Shown: positions 19,839 to 31,153 of the stretch, one piece after another
Layout: each line of letters opens with the position of its first letter
How positions within the stretch are numbered: position 1 is the stretch's first letter
Assembly: GCA_030710605.1 (NCBI GenBank)
Contig: CP092870.1
Coordinates: 97,058,592-97,122,591 of the forward strand
Origin: Cordylochernes scorpioides
Lineage: Eukaryota; Arthropoda; Arachnida; Pseudoscorpiones; Chernetidae
Length of the DNA: 64,000 bases
Direction of reading: 5' to 3'
Made by a program: the position numbers and the translations under genes
The notes under the pieces: model-generated
What the model was told of the DNA's origin: nothing
Seen by the model: the letters and a program-made list of their open reading frames with translations, nothing else
Databases searched by the model: none

Positions 19839-20459
19839 TTGGACCCCAAATATAAAATGAACATTAACGTGGATAGAATCGGTATCTGCGAAGCTTTGAT
19901 TGATACAGGCGCTGATCTTTCAGTGGTCGACCTTAGTACAGCTCTTAACACAGGCCATGGTATAAATAAACTCGCAAAAACTTGTGCAGGACCCGATGGA
20001 AAAAAATTAGACATGGTAGGAAGTATATTTTTAAATATAAAAATTGATGACGAAACATTATCACACAAATTTGTGATATTGAAAACGCATTTACGGACAT
20101 TAATTCTTGGAAGAGATTTCCTTAAGAAAATGAACGCGAAAATAGATTGTAAGCAAGAAACTATAAAATACGATTTGACGAATAATCATGACGAAAGCAA
20201 TTTTGAAATGTTGAAAATAAAGAGTGCCAAGGATTCTATTGTACCGGAATGTTCCATTAAACTGATCAAGGCATTGGTAGAAACAGAGGATGGGGAATAT
20301 ATTATCGAGGAGAGCAGCAAAATGTTTCAAACAAATGGACTTCGTCTAGCAAGAAGCTTGATCAATGTTATAAATAGGGAAACACACATCTGGATAACTA
20401 ATCCGTATCCTCGACCGTTAAAAATAATGAAAAACCAAACCATTGGCTTTTGGAAGTAG
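19839..20459 (+). CDS. pol: Ty3/gypsy pol, aspartic protease part
   Basis: The frame carries LIDTGADLSVVD (about residues 25-36), the D-T-G active site of retroviral-type proteases, followed by the LILGRDFL motif that closes the fold. The protease matures Gag and Pol. It is in a different frame from gag. The last part (from about residue 120) links to reverse transcriptase, whose frame overlaps it by 17 bases (20443-20459). In related elements protease and reverse transcriptase are one polyprotein, so this overlap is either a shift site or, more likely, a one-base lesion. Confidence 0.82.
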   Translation: MDPKYKMNINVDRIGICEALIDTGADLSVVDLSTALNTGHGINKLAKTCAGPDGKKLDMVGSIFLNIKIDDETLSHKFVILKTHLRTLILGRDFLKKMNAKIDCKQETIKYDLTNNHDESNFEMLKIKSAKDSIVPECSIKLIKALVETEDGEYIIEESSKMFQTNGLRLARSLINVINRETHIWITNPYPRPLKIMKNQTIGFWK

Positions 20460-21420
20460 TCCAGCGAAAATAAATGTGAGTCGAGAAAGAGAGGTAGAAG
20501 AGAACGAAGAACCTAGATTCCAAATAAACGAAAATCTTTCACCAAAGGAACAGAAGGAGTTAAAACAAGTTTTAGAAAGGTATGGAGATCTGTTTTCGTC
20601 GAGATTAGGGAGAACCAATTTGGCAAAACATCGGATAGACACAGAAGACGCGAAGCCAATTAAACACAAGCCTTACAGGGTAAGTGTTGAAGAGCGAAAT
20701 ATTATAAAAGAGCAAATTGACGAGATGCTTACAGAAGGCATAATTAGGCCATCTTCTAGTCCCTGGTCTTTTCCAGTGATATTGGTCAAGAAGCGAGATG
20801 GTAAATACAGATTTTATGTGGACTACAGAAAACTGAATAATGTGACAGTAAAAGATGTCTATCCGATCCCTAGAATAGACGAAGTTATGGATACTCTCCA
20901 AGGATCTAGATACTTCTCAGCAATAGACCTCAGATCTGGATATTGGCAAGTTGAAGTCGAAGAAAGAGATAAAGAGAAAACAGCTTTCACTACAGCGCAT
21001 GGATTATACGAATTCAACGTGATGCCTTTCAGACTTTGTAACGCGCCTGCTACCTTTGAGAGAAATATGGAGAATATGCTTGGAAATCTGAGATGGCAAA
21101 TTTGTTTGTGTTATCTGGATGATGTTATCATATATAGCCCGGATTTTCCAACGCACCTCAAAAGACTCGAAGCTGTTTTTAGATGTTTTCGTGAATCCAA
21201 TTTAAGATTAAACGACAAAAAATGCCGATTTGTTTTTGAAGAATTGGAGATTCTCGGCTATATAACGAGCAAACATGGTATAAAACCCTCGGACATAACA
21301 TCAATACTATCAGAAATTTTCCTCGGCCCACAAAGGTCAAAGAAGTACAATCATTTTTGGGAATGTGCTAATATTATAGAAAATTTATCAAAGATTTCTC
21401 AAAAATTGCTGACCCTTTGA
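20443..21420 (+). pseudogene. pol: Ty3/gypsy pol, reverse transcriptase part (broken at the C-terminal side)
   Basis: All polymerase blocks are visible in order: KHKPYRVSVEE, SPWSFPVILVKKRDG, RFYVDYRKLNN, FSAIDLRSGYWQVE, the fingers-palm block around FNVMPFRLCNAPATF and the active site CYLDDVIIYS. After KHGIKPSDITS (near 21300) this frame becomes nonsense. The expected family sequence (FPRPTKVKEVQSFLGMC) continues in another frame and then meets an in-frame TAA at about 21369. One frameshift and one stop therefore separate reverse transcriptase from RNase H, and this copy cannot make a full Pol. Confidence 0.85.
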
Positions 21421-22784
21421 CCAACCTTATTAAAAAAAGTGTATCATTTACCTGGACAGAAAGGCAAGAGGAAGCGTTTCAAACCCTAAAAACAGCACTA
21501 TTAAGTCCACCAATCTTAGGGCACTTCAATCCAAATGCGCCTACTTATATTCATACTGATGCGTCCAACATCGGCATAGGTGCAACTCTTGTCCAAGACA
21601 TCGGTGGTGAAGAGAAGGTGATCTCATATTTGAGTCGTACCCTAAGTAAAGCGGAGCAAAATTATTCAACAACTGAAAAAGAATGTCTGGCCGTTGTCTG
21701 GTCAATGTCAAAATTACGACCCTACCTTTATGGAAGACACTTTAAAATAGTAACAGACCATCACGCCTTATGCTGGCTCAAAAACTTGAAGGATCCAACA
21801 GGTCGATTGGCAAGATGGGCATTGAAAATTCAAGAATATGACTTCGATATAATACATAAATCAGGAAAGAAGCATCTGGACGCCGATGGCTTATCTAGGG
21901 GACCCTTACCAGAAACTGATTGGGATGAGGATTTTGAAAGGCTATTTTTAAATCAAATAACAGACGAAGAGGATAAATTTATCGAAAGTGTTAAGAAAAA
22001 CCTTAATGGAAGCAGGCGATCAATTGCGCAAAACTTTAAAGAAGAAGATGGATGCCTCTTTAAGAAAAACCCGAACCCTGAAGGCAGGGCGTGGTTGCTT
22101 GTGGTTCCAGAGAAGAAAAAGAGAGAAATTATGAAAGAATATCACAATCATATGTCGAATGGCCATCTGGGCGTCGCCAGAACCATGTACCGAATAAAGA
22201 GTAAATACTTTTGGCCATCCATGCTAAAGGATGTCTCAGAATTCGTTAAGGCGTGTCACCTTTGCCAAAGTAGGAAAGGCTCAAACCAATTACCTTCTGG
22301 ACTACTACAGCCCATCCCCCCAGCCAACTTTCCTTTCGAAAGAATTGGAATTGACTTTGTTGGTCCACTGCCATCTACGAAAAACAGGAAAAAAAGGATA
22401 ATCGTGCTGACGGACTACTACACTAGATATGCAGAAACAAGAGCAGTCTCGGAAGCAACAGTGAAAGAAGTTTCTAAATTTCTAGTAGAGGATATTTTTC
22501 TCCGGCACGGAGCCCCACAATATCTTATTAGTGACAGAGGCTCTCAATTTACCAGAAATTTAATGAAAGAGGTGATGAAAACGTGCAAGATTAAACATTG
22601 CTTCACAACGAGCTATCATCCCCAGACTAATGGATTGACAGAGCGGTTAAATAGAACATTGATCAATATGCTCAGTATGTATGTGAACACTGATCAGAAG
22701 AATTGGGACGAAATACTCCCATTCATCACTCACGCTTACAATACTACAATTCAGGAAACCACAGGATATTCCCCTTTTTCCTGA
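21417..22784 (+). pseudogene. pol: Ty3/gypsy pol, RNase H and integrase part
   Basis: RNase H spans about residues 1-165, with THTDASNIGIGA-type first Asp (YIHTDASNIGIG), the Glu in TTEKECLAVVW and TDHHAL near the third site. Integrase follows: an H-H-C-C zinc domain (H ... NGHLG ... CHLC), then the catalytic core with GIDFVGPLP, LISDRGSQF and the Glu in TERLNRTL. The order RT, RNase H, integrase is diagnostic of Ty3/gypsy. The frame stops at 22784 by a one-base slip within a T run. Confidence 0.88.
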
Positions 22785-23181
22785 TGTTTGGAAGATAACC
22801 CACGTCTCTTTTGGACGACAGGAATATCTCGGTGGACATTGACATGGATGATTATGATGAATACATAAAACATCACTTAGACAAAATAAACAGAACAAGA
22901 TAATTAGTTATTAACAACACAATAAAGACTCAAGAAAGAATGAAAAAGAACTATGACAAGAAACACATGGAAAGAAGCTACGAACCAGGAGAATTAGTAG
23001 CAGTTTGGACACCAATTAGGAAAATAGGAAAGTGTGAGAAAACTACTGAGAAAATATTTTGGCCCATATAGAATATTAAAGAAGCTGTCCAACGTAAATT
23101 ACTTAATTGAACCAAAAGATAATCCTGGCCAAGACCCATTGATTGTCCATGTCTCAAGAATCAAACCCTATTTTGTGTGAA
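22785..23181 (+). pseudogene. pol: Ty3/gypsy integrase C-terminus, frameshifted
   Basis: Scattered over frames are MFGR, KNYDKKHMERSYEPGELV and the GPY/F module (KYFGPYRILKKL), ending IKPYFV and TGA at about 23181. The GPY/F module helps integrase multimerise and bind DNA. No envelope-like frame follows; the PPT lies 40 bases on. Confidence 0.75.
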
Positions 23182-23220
23182 AGAATTGATGAGGTCAATC
23201 ACGAGGACGTGACGACCTCT

Positions 23221-23233
23221 GGAGAGGGGGAAG
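23221..23233 (+). promoter_or_regulatory. polypurine tract
   Basis: GGAGAGGGGGAAG directly abuts the TG of the 3' LTR, the place where plus-strand DNA synthesis starts in LTR elements. This fixes the 5' boundary of the LTR. Confidence 0.9.
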
Positions 23234-23575
23234 TGTTACATCATGATTAATGGCGTATTTCTTATATTATTTCTAATATATTTGAAATTTAAATTATATA
23301 CTTATTTATTTTTATATAAAATATTCTATGATATTTATTTAAAACAGATTATTTAGATTATCATTATTTGTATTTAGGTACACGTGTGACTTCACTGCTC
23401 TCTTTGATGTGACAAAATAAATAGATTATTCTGGAGGCTACTAAAAGTAGACTTATCTCATTATTCCCTTTTATAAATTAGTAGGTTGGTTGAAACACGC
23501 TCTGGTAAGATGCAAGACCCATCACAGGAGAGAATCAAGGCTGAAGAGTCTGCCAAGCCGCAACCTGGTGCAACA
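23234..23575 (+). mobile_element. 3' LTR of Ty3/gypsy element
   Basis: 342 bases, TGTTACATC ... GGTGCAACA. It lacks the palindrome present in the 5' LTR. It includes the 90 bases that encode the first 30 gag codons and is followed by the ATAT target duplication. Confidence 0.85.
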
Positions 23576-24027
23576 ATATAGGGATAAACAAAACGCTCAA
23601 AACATATTGCCGCCAAAACTTTAGAGAAAATAGCAAATATGATTTTTTCTAAATATGCCTGCTATATAATTTGTGTAGTTAAATATAAAGTTACATATTT
23701 TTCAATTGATATTAGGAGTAGTTGGCGTTCTGTGCTCTTGTTTATAAATATTTCTCTATGATTTTAAGAATAGCGATTTTTTTTTCTATGATTTAGAAAT
23801 GCAGTACGAAATTGTATTGCGCATTCTTCTACTGTATCATGTTGATAAATGACTTCAATAATGTATTCTCTTTGTGAAAATAGAGCAATCTTTTGATAAT
23901 TAAAAAAACATATATTGGATTGAATAAAAATATTTATTTTTCAATATTTCGGTTCTCTGAACTTTTGTCAAAGAATAACTTATTTATTTTGTATCAATGT
24001 ATATATTGTATATCTTTATATATTGAA
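23576..24027. other. resumption of duplicated segment, then AT-rich
   Basis: 23576-23583 is the remaining Helitron 5' end. AAACAAAACGCTCAAAACAT (from about 23585) matches 37178-37212 of copy 2. At 23930-23985, CAATATTTCGGTTCTCTG is an inverse PLE-terminal-like remnant. No gene seen. Confidence 0.6.
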
Positions 24028-24500
24028 CTAGCCGAATGAATGACCCAGGCAACGCCCGGGTTTTACCTGATTAAATGTTTTTATTCAAATACTATTTGTT
24101 ACAATTATAAATTGGCGCCATGGATGTCACTCTTGTGAAACGTCCCGTTCCAAACTTTGTGTCAGAGAAGCGATATTTTTATAAAGAGATGATCTGCTTT
24201 GTGTCTTCTGCTCGAATGAATGATTTTCTGTTAGAATTTTGTTCCTGCACACTAAATATGAACTGGCTTCACCCGTGGTCTCAGCTTTTTGGAATTTTTC
24301 CCGATATAATTTTGTATCTGATAATCAATACATGATACAGCAATATTGTCTTCATCATTTTCTGACTAAAAAAATCAACTATTTTTGCCCAGAACCTGTC
24401 AATTTTATTTTTTATTGGCTAAAATTCCGATAAATATATTGTCCAGATTTGTTCTCTATGTCCTTTCAAAACACGTTTTATATGTACATTAGGTCAGCTG
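24028..24500 (-). mobile_element. Helitron, 3' part
   Basis: CTAG (24028-24031), hairpin (ACCCAGGC/GCCCGGGT, one mismatch), and a body close to that at 16883-17350. The 5' end is lost at the border with the minisatellite. Confidence 0.68.
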
Positions 24501-24528
24501 ATATTATTAGTTTTCATTCCCAATATTA

Positions 24529-25483
24529 CAGTAGAACAACCTCCATCAGAGGACACATCTCTATAAAAAACAGTTTTAATTCCAAATATACAGTAGAACA
24601 ACCTCCATCAGAGGACACATCTCTATAAAGAACAGTTTTAATTCCCAATATACAGTAGAACAACCTCCATTAGAGGACACATCTCTATAAAGAACAATTT
24701 TTAATTCCCAATATACAGTAAAACAACCTCCATGAGAGGACACATCTCTATAAAGAACAGTTTTAATTCCCAATATACAGTAGAACAACCTCCATGAGAA
24801 GACACATCTCTATAAAGAACAGTTTTCATTCCCAATATACAGTATTTCAACCTCCATCAGAGGACACATCTCTATGAAGAACAGTTTTAATTCCCAATAT
24901 ACAGTAAAACAACCTCCATCAGAGGACACATCTCTATAAAGAACAGTTTTAATTCCCAATATACAGTAGAACTACCTCCATCATAGGACACATCTCTATA
25001 AAGAACAGTTTTATTTCCCAATATACAGTAGAACAACCTCCATCAGAGGACACATCTCTATAAAGAACAGTTTTCATTCCCAATATACAGTAGAACAACC
25101 TCCATCAGAGGGCACATCTCTATAAAGAACAGTTTTCATTCCCAATATACAGTAGAACAACCTCCATCAGAGGACACATCTCTAAAAGAACAGTATCATT
25201 CCCAATTATACTATAGAACAACCTCCATCAGAGGACACCTCTCTATAAAGAACAGTTTTCATCCCAATATACAGTAGAACAACCTCCATCAGAGGACACA
25301 TCTTTATAAGAACAGTTCTCATTCCCAATATACAGTAGAACAACCTCCATGACAGGATACATCCTCTATAAAGAACAGTTTTAATTCCCAATAGACAGTA
25401 AAACAACCTCCATGAGAGGGACACATCTCTATAAAGAACAGTTTTCATTCCAATATACAGTAGAACAACCTCCATCAGAGGAC
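24529..25483. repeat. 62-base minisatellite, about 15 copies, made from a MITE end
   Basis: Each unit begins CAGTAGAACAACCTCCATCA, continues with GAGGACACATCTCTATAAAG and ends near TTCCCAATATA. The first half is the left end of the CAGTAGAACC MITE family. Spacing is 62 bases, and single-base changes are shared among neighbouring units. Confidence 0.92.
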
Positions 25484-26937
25484 GCCGCGGCCGCGTTTTT
25501 GCGAGCTCCGCCGTTTTTTCGCCTCTGGCGTGCGTGTTGATGGCAGTAATATGACGAATTTGGTACTGGCGTATAGCCCAGGATCAGCTGAATCAGTGCG
25601 TGAAATGCCCAGCTTTGTATCCGAAACTGGTGAGGAGTAATCACCGAAAAACAATCTACAGAAGAAAACTTCTGACAAAAACTTCTGAAAATCAAAAACA
25701 TGCTCATTCGGCCGGCAGGCGGCAAGCATGCAAATCCGGCCGCCGCGCTTGAAGTTACGGCGCCAACGACTGCTGCTACGACCAGCGCAACTCTCACCTA
25801 GCCCGGCCGTCGCTCAACTGGGCCGACAGCGAGATGGCGGAGGTTGACTCCAACGACGGCTTCACCGTTGTCAAGGGCAAGAAAAAGGCGCCTCACTTCA
25901 ACGCCGGAGCACGCCGCTAGGCAGCCTGGCAGGCCTGCTAAGAAGCCCAGCCCCCAGCAGCGTAAGCGGCCAACAGGGCCGAGAGCAGTGCCGCCTCAGG
26001 AGATCAAGGCGACACGCGCCAACATCGCCGACGCCAAGGCGAGGCAGGCCACAACCACCACGAAAATTACATCTTCGTGGAGCTGTGCCCTGACATCCCG
26101 GACTACTCCTACCTCCGGGCAATCGGCGACCTGGTCGGAGGGCCCAAAAACATCACCCACTTTGGCAGGATGAACGGCCATTACATCGTGGGCCTCGCGA
26201 GCAGGAACCTTGCGAGCCTTTTGGTGGAGGAGGGGCCTGAACATCGAGGGAACACTCCTCAAGGTCTTCTCCTTCCCTGCAAGAGGGCCGAAAGGATAAT
26301 CTGTGGCCAAGCTCCCCGGCTTTGTGGAGGACGCCACCATCGTGCAGGCTTCTGCGTAAATACGCGAGACATCACCTCCATCGCCCCCATCATGATCAAA
26401 ATGGGTGGAGTTCGCCTTCAGCGACGGCCGCCGGGAGGCGTTCATGCCTGCTCCACGAGGGCGTAAGGCTGGAGTCCCTGCCCGCCCGACTGACCATCCA
26501 GGTCCAAGGGAGACACCCTATCTGCCTTCCTCTACTTCGGAATTAAATGTTCCAAATGCGGAAGGCAGGCCACCGCAGAGCTAGCTGCCCATCGCTCGCC
26601 AGGCGAACTTCAGACGCCCCAAAGCGGTGTGGGACATCCCCTGCCCCAGATTCAGGCTTTCTTCTCCTTCTGCCACCGTGCCTAGCTACTTGGTCCACCA
26701 ACACCCGTTTCCTCTCCACCAGCGGCCCCTAGCTCTATCGGAGGAGGCACCTAGTAATGCCCCAGTGACGGCCCGCTGCTGCTGCTCCGGTGCCCCAGCG
26801 CTCCATCCTGCGCGGTCCTCCCCCGCCGCCTGGAGAGGCGCCGAGTTCTACCTCTCAGCCTCCAACCCGCCCACCACACCAGCCCTGCCTTCCAGGCGCC
26901 CGCCGAGCCAATGGAGGTGGCACAGATTCTAGTATTC
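25484..26937 (+). pseudogene. non-LTR retrotransposon 5' part with ORF1
   Basis: An abrupt GC-rich block inserted in the last minisatellite unit. Reading across several frameshifts from about 25833 (MAEVDSNDGFTVVKGKK), it contains a basic Pro/Gln-rich region and a folded domain (ENYIFVELCPDIPDYSYLR, ITHFGRMNGHYIVGLAS, KLPGFVEDATIVQAS). A CCHC knuckle near 26550 is split by one shift (CSKCGR, then GHRRASC), and a Pro-rich tail runs to about 26930. This is the layout of Jockey-type ORF1 with its PRE_C2HC-like domain. At least four frame breaks make it dead. It is a different family from the ORF1 at 14420. Confidence 0.65.
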
Positions 26938-27324
26938 TAGTTTTTACTTTCGAAATATATTCCTTTGCTAAATCCTGTAGAGGGGAATCATGTATAGGGC
27001 TGGATGCCCCAATAAAAAGGCTTGTGTGTGTGTGTGTGTGTATCAATGAAACGAAGAGCATATTGAAGGCAACTCAGTAAAAAAGGCCTATCCATAAAAA
27101 AGTAATATCATTAAAAAAAAGTGGAACATCAATAAAAGAAAGGATTATATATAAACATGGCAAAAATGTAATTTAGTGTAAAAAATAAATTTATTTTAGA
27201 ATCAATAAAAAATATATACAAGAACTCTATAACATAACAGCTCTATGAATATCAATACAAACATAGAATTAATCTCTATTTAATTCTATGTACATACTTT
27301 TTTTGGAATGCTCGTTTTTTTTTT

Positions 27325-28497
27325 TTAAGAAAAATAAGTCAACAACGCGACAATAGAAAGAAAACATGCCATGATGACATATTTGGGGTTCAGTTCAGGT
27401 TCAAGATTCTTTTTTTCCTGATCTTGTATAATTATCAACTTTTCTCGTTCTTGAGCTTGTTTGAGATGCAACTTTTCTATTTTTTGAAATTGTTCAAGCG
27501 TCAATTTTCTCATTTTTAATTCTTGTTGTTCTAGTGTACATTTTTTCAATTCTTGATTATGTCGTTCACGTTCAAATTTGTCCATTTTTTTAACTTTTTC
27601 CATTTTCAGCTTTTCAATTCTTTGATTGTATTTGAATAGAACATTATCTATTTCTTTATCTTGTTTAAGTATCAAATTTTCCATTTCTTTTTCATGTTCA
27701 ATTCCTAACTGCTCCAATTTTTTATTACGATCAAGTTTTACATTTCATTTTTTGATATAGTTTACTTTTTTTTAACAAAATAGATCGACAACGCGACAAT
27801 AGAAAGAAAAGATGCCATGTTGACATAGTTTGGGATTCAGTTTAGGTTCAAGATTCTTTTTTTCCTGATCTTGTTTTATTATCAACTTTTCTCGTTCTTG
27901 AGCTTGTTTGAGATGCAACTTTTCTATTTTTTAAAATTGTTCAAGCGTCAATTTTTTCATTTTTAATTCTTGTTGTTCTAGTATAAATTTTTTCATTTCT
28001 TGAGTATGTAGTTCACGTTCATATTTTTCCATTTCTTTAACTTTTTCCATTTTCAGTTTTTCAATTCTTTGATTGTATTCGAATAGAACATTATCTATTT
28101 CTTTATCTTGTTTAAGTATCAAATTTCCATTTCTTTTTCATGTTCAATTCCTAACTGCTCCAATTTTTGATTACGATCAAGTTTTACATTTCCATTTTTT
28201 GATCTTTTGCTCTAGTTTACTTTTTTCTACTTCAGTCACAATTTCTTCAGATGACTTTGTTGAAAAGTACATTTGGCTTAGTTGAGGTTTTTTAAATCCC
28301 TCATTTCTGTAGGTTACAGATTTGTTAAACCTAACCTATTCAGGTTTACAATACTTGCCTGTTGGGTCCTAGTTGACAAACATACATGGCTTAAGTTGTT
28401 AGGCCTAAAACCTAATTTCCCACATGTTGCTACCTGTTTTCTTAAGCCTAAAGTGATCCCTTTTGTTAAAATTTATTAAAATTTGTAACTCATGTTT
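27325..28497 (-). pseudogene. coiled-coil gene, broken duplicate with internal duplication
   Basis: Matches the gene at 13079-13699. A single-base loss near 28475, close to the start codon, breaks the frame, and further indels occur near 28320 and 28195. The C-terminal half is present twice (27325-27760 and 27775-28200). The last part alone is open for 130 codons (27325-27717) and ends with the same membrane anchor. It keeps a coil segment (KVKKMDKFERERHNQELKK) missing from copy 1, so the ancestral protein was longer. Confidence 0.82.
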
Positions 28498-28751
28498 TTT
28501 TTTTAATTACCTTATAAAAAAAGATCTTAAGATATTATTATTGAATGAAAAATGTTAGATAAAGGACCACAAGATTATTTATCAGAGTATATTTTAAAAT
28601 ACTAGAATACTCTTTGGAATAAAATTTTGAGAAATATATATATTTTTAAATATATTCTTTATATTTTTATAATTATATTTAAATTTTATATTATAAATAT
28701 AAATATATATATATAATATATTCTATATATTATATTGTATTTTAAATATAT

Positions 28752-29126
28752 TCTATATATATAAAAATCAATGTTTTGTATGTTTGTTTGTTTGTTTGTA
28801 TGTCCTGGTATACAAATTCGCAGTAGTTCACTAAGTTCAAACCAAAATTTCCATACATAGGGTAAAAAAATACGGGGAAGAGACGATAGGCTATTTTAAA
28901 AAATATATAAATCAATTATTAAAACTATAGTATTCAAATTATTATACTTAGCTCACGAACAGCGCCCTCTATTTAGATTAAATTATGCTGATGCAAACAA
29001 AAAGATATATATATATATATAATGCTAATAACAAACAATTATAAAAAATCTTATCTAAATTTATATCAATCGGGTAGATATGCACACGGGGTCCAATCCC
29101 GGGGCGAAGCCCGGGTCACCGTCTAG
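28752..29126 (+). mobile_element. Helitron in copy 2
   Basis: Same element as 13927-14290: TCTATATATATAAAAATC ... hairpin ... CTAG (29123-29126), with a few one-base insertions. Confidence 0.78.
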
Positions 29127-29259
29127 TATGTTATATAAAGGTATTATTTAAAATGTTATATTAGGGTATTGTTTTATTTTATAAAAATATATTTCATAGA
29201 TAAAATACTGCTAAATCGACCGCCAGAGGTCACTTCTTCCCATATATAAAACTCGTAGT

Positions 29260-29900
29260 TTTATTCCGTTGGCCGGCACCGCCTTCATCGAGGTGGACAT
29301 CAAGACCTTTAGAGCCCTGGGCGTTCGCGAAGAATCGTGGTGGATGGGGTAATCCTCAACTTCGAGGAGTCCATCCGCGCCCGCGTCTGCTTCCGCTGTT
29401 GTGGCTTCGGCCACAACTCTGCCCAATGCACCATAGCTCCTAAGTGCTTCCACTGGCGGTGAAGATGACCATGAAGGCCGCGCCTGCCCATCCCATTGCT
29501 AACCAACGCACCTCCAAATGTACCAACTGCTGCTTCCAAGGGCCTTCCTGACAAGCACGAGGCAAGAGCCTCAAGCTGCCCCATCCTGAAGTCTAGGGCC
29601 CTCAAGTTCTAGGCTTCAAGGACCTTCTGCCTCCAATTCCATTTGCCACTTCTACTGGATTCTGGCCTATTCAAGACTCCTGCCTCACTGCACCCTGGCG
29701 CTGTTCCCCTGCTTGCCCAACGTTTCCACCATCCCTGCGAGACATCTCCTGCCGCCAGATCCTAGGATCCCTTGCCACCTGACATCGCGTCTGCAGCCAT
29801 GAAGAGCCATGAAGAGGGGGCTAGAATTCCATGCCTATTTTGGACAATTAGCCCGGAATCGAAAGTCAGTCAGTCAGTTCCGTTGGCTGGCTCAAAACTT
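29260..29900 (+). pseudogene. ORF1 fragment in copy 2
   Basis: Duplicate of 14420-15060. The junction between knuckles 1 and 2 is in frame here (CTIAPKCFH), but an extra base shortly after (TTCCACTGGCGG) breaks it. Comparing the two copies shows that each was damaged independently after duplication. Confidence 0.7.
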
Positions 29901-30483
29901 TTGTACATTATGTAAATAAGCTTTTATTTTTATTTGCCAGGCAGTACTTTTATCAAATTATGTTTTTATATATTTCTTAAGCTCAATTAAAGCAATTTCT
30001 AATCCTAACTATTTTATTATTTTACTTTCAAGATTCTTGCCACGACTGCATCACCAATACCATTTAGTACTAAAAAGAACCAGCAAATAACTAACATAGT
30101 ATAATCCTCAAGATAATTAAATACAAGCAGAAAATATCTTTTATATATATATATATATAAGATATATATATGTGGCAATATAATAAGGTGGGAAGAGAAA
30201 TAATCACACCACAAGTTGGAAGAGAAACCCAGACAACCAGAGAGAGAGGTGAAGAGACAGGCCCGGCAAAGCCGGGCGGCTGTTCGTGTCGCACACAATC
30301 CTCCAACTGTCCTAAAAGTCCCAAGCTGTTAAGTGACGGACCCCAGTTGTCGCCCCTTGGAATGTTGCTGATGTCTAAAGTGACCGGTCCTTACCCTCCC
30401 GTCTCTCTCTGGGTCGACTGTAGGTTTGCTTTATTATTCCTGGAAGAGTATATATTATGACATATATATATATATATATATAT
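29901..30483. other. copy-2 match of 15061-15620
   Basis: Contains the open but apparently unconstrained 96-codon frame (30170-30460) and TA runs; nothing functional recognised. Confidence 0.5.
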
Positions 30484-30581
30484 ACTAGCCGAATGACCCG
30501 GGCAACGCCCGTGTTTTACCCGATTGAATGTTTTTATTCAAATACTATTTGTTACAATTATAAATTGGCGCCTTAAATGAA
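30484..30581 (-). mobile_element. Helitron 3' end in copy 2
   Basis: CTAG (30484-30487) and family sequence as at 15621-15707. Confidence 0.68.
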
Positions 30582-30717
30582 TGTATATATTAGTTAATAA
30601 CTATAGCCTATGTGCTTTATCTGTCTATGTACTGTTGGCTTCCGTAGGCGTCTCTTACTGGGAAAGAGAAAGAGAGGATTCCATTTAGTTATTAACTAAT
30701 ATATGCATTTATTTAAG
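30582..30717. mobile_element. MITE with 32-base TIRs in copy 2
   Basis: Match of 15708-15853, with TIR outer ends CTTAAATGAATG and TGCATTTATTTAAG. Confidence 0.75.
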
Positions 30718-30909
30718 GAGCGACCCGCTCCAACACAATAGTTACAAAAACGAAAAAGCGAGTGGGGGAGGCATGATGAGGGGGGGGGGGCAAAGGTGGC
30801 GTGATCGTAGCCAACCAATAGGAGGGCGCCATTCCAAAAAAAAAAGCAAAGGGTGACAGAGTTGATTAGGAGATGAAGAATGACGCTCGTAACTGTATAT
30901 AGAATATAT

Positions 30910-31110
30910 GTAAAACGACATTTGAAATACTATCCCGCATTTGTTTTCTTTTCAACGAAAAATCTAAATTTATCTCAAGGAGAAATAATCGTTATTTCGA
31001 TAAATTCGATATATGAATATAAAATCGATAGATTTTGATTTTTCGTTGAAAAGAAACACATGCGGGATAGTATTTCAAATATCGTTTTACACTCATAAGC
31101 CGCATTATGT
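30910..31110. repeat. head-to-head SINE-like pair in copy 2
   Basis: Same arrangement as 16040-16250. Confidence 0.7.
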
Positions 31111-31153
31111 TATAGTGTACATATATATATATTTTTTTTCCCTAATATATATA

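Larger units (their letters stand above)
27041..31131. repeat. segmental duplication, copy 2 (first part)
   Basis: Starts ATCAATGAAACGAAGAGCAT after a (GT)n run and follows copy 1 to the TA repeat before 31154, where the 5.1-kb LTR element interrupts it. Internal differences are small indels, plus a tandem duplication of about 430 bases inside the coiled-coil gene. Confidence 0.9.

Noticed and set aside
23484-23575. A second, truncated gypsy copy in tandem behind the 3' LTR
   Set aside because: The 90 gag-like bases end at CA followed by the same ATAT that precedes the 5' LTR, and the repeat is collinear with it, so a longer LTR explains it more simply. Not fully excluded.
24529-25483. CRISPR-like array
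   Set aside because: Whole 62-base units are repeated with no variable spacers, in a eukaryotic genome; it is a minisatellite.
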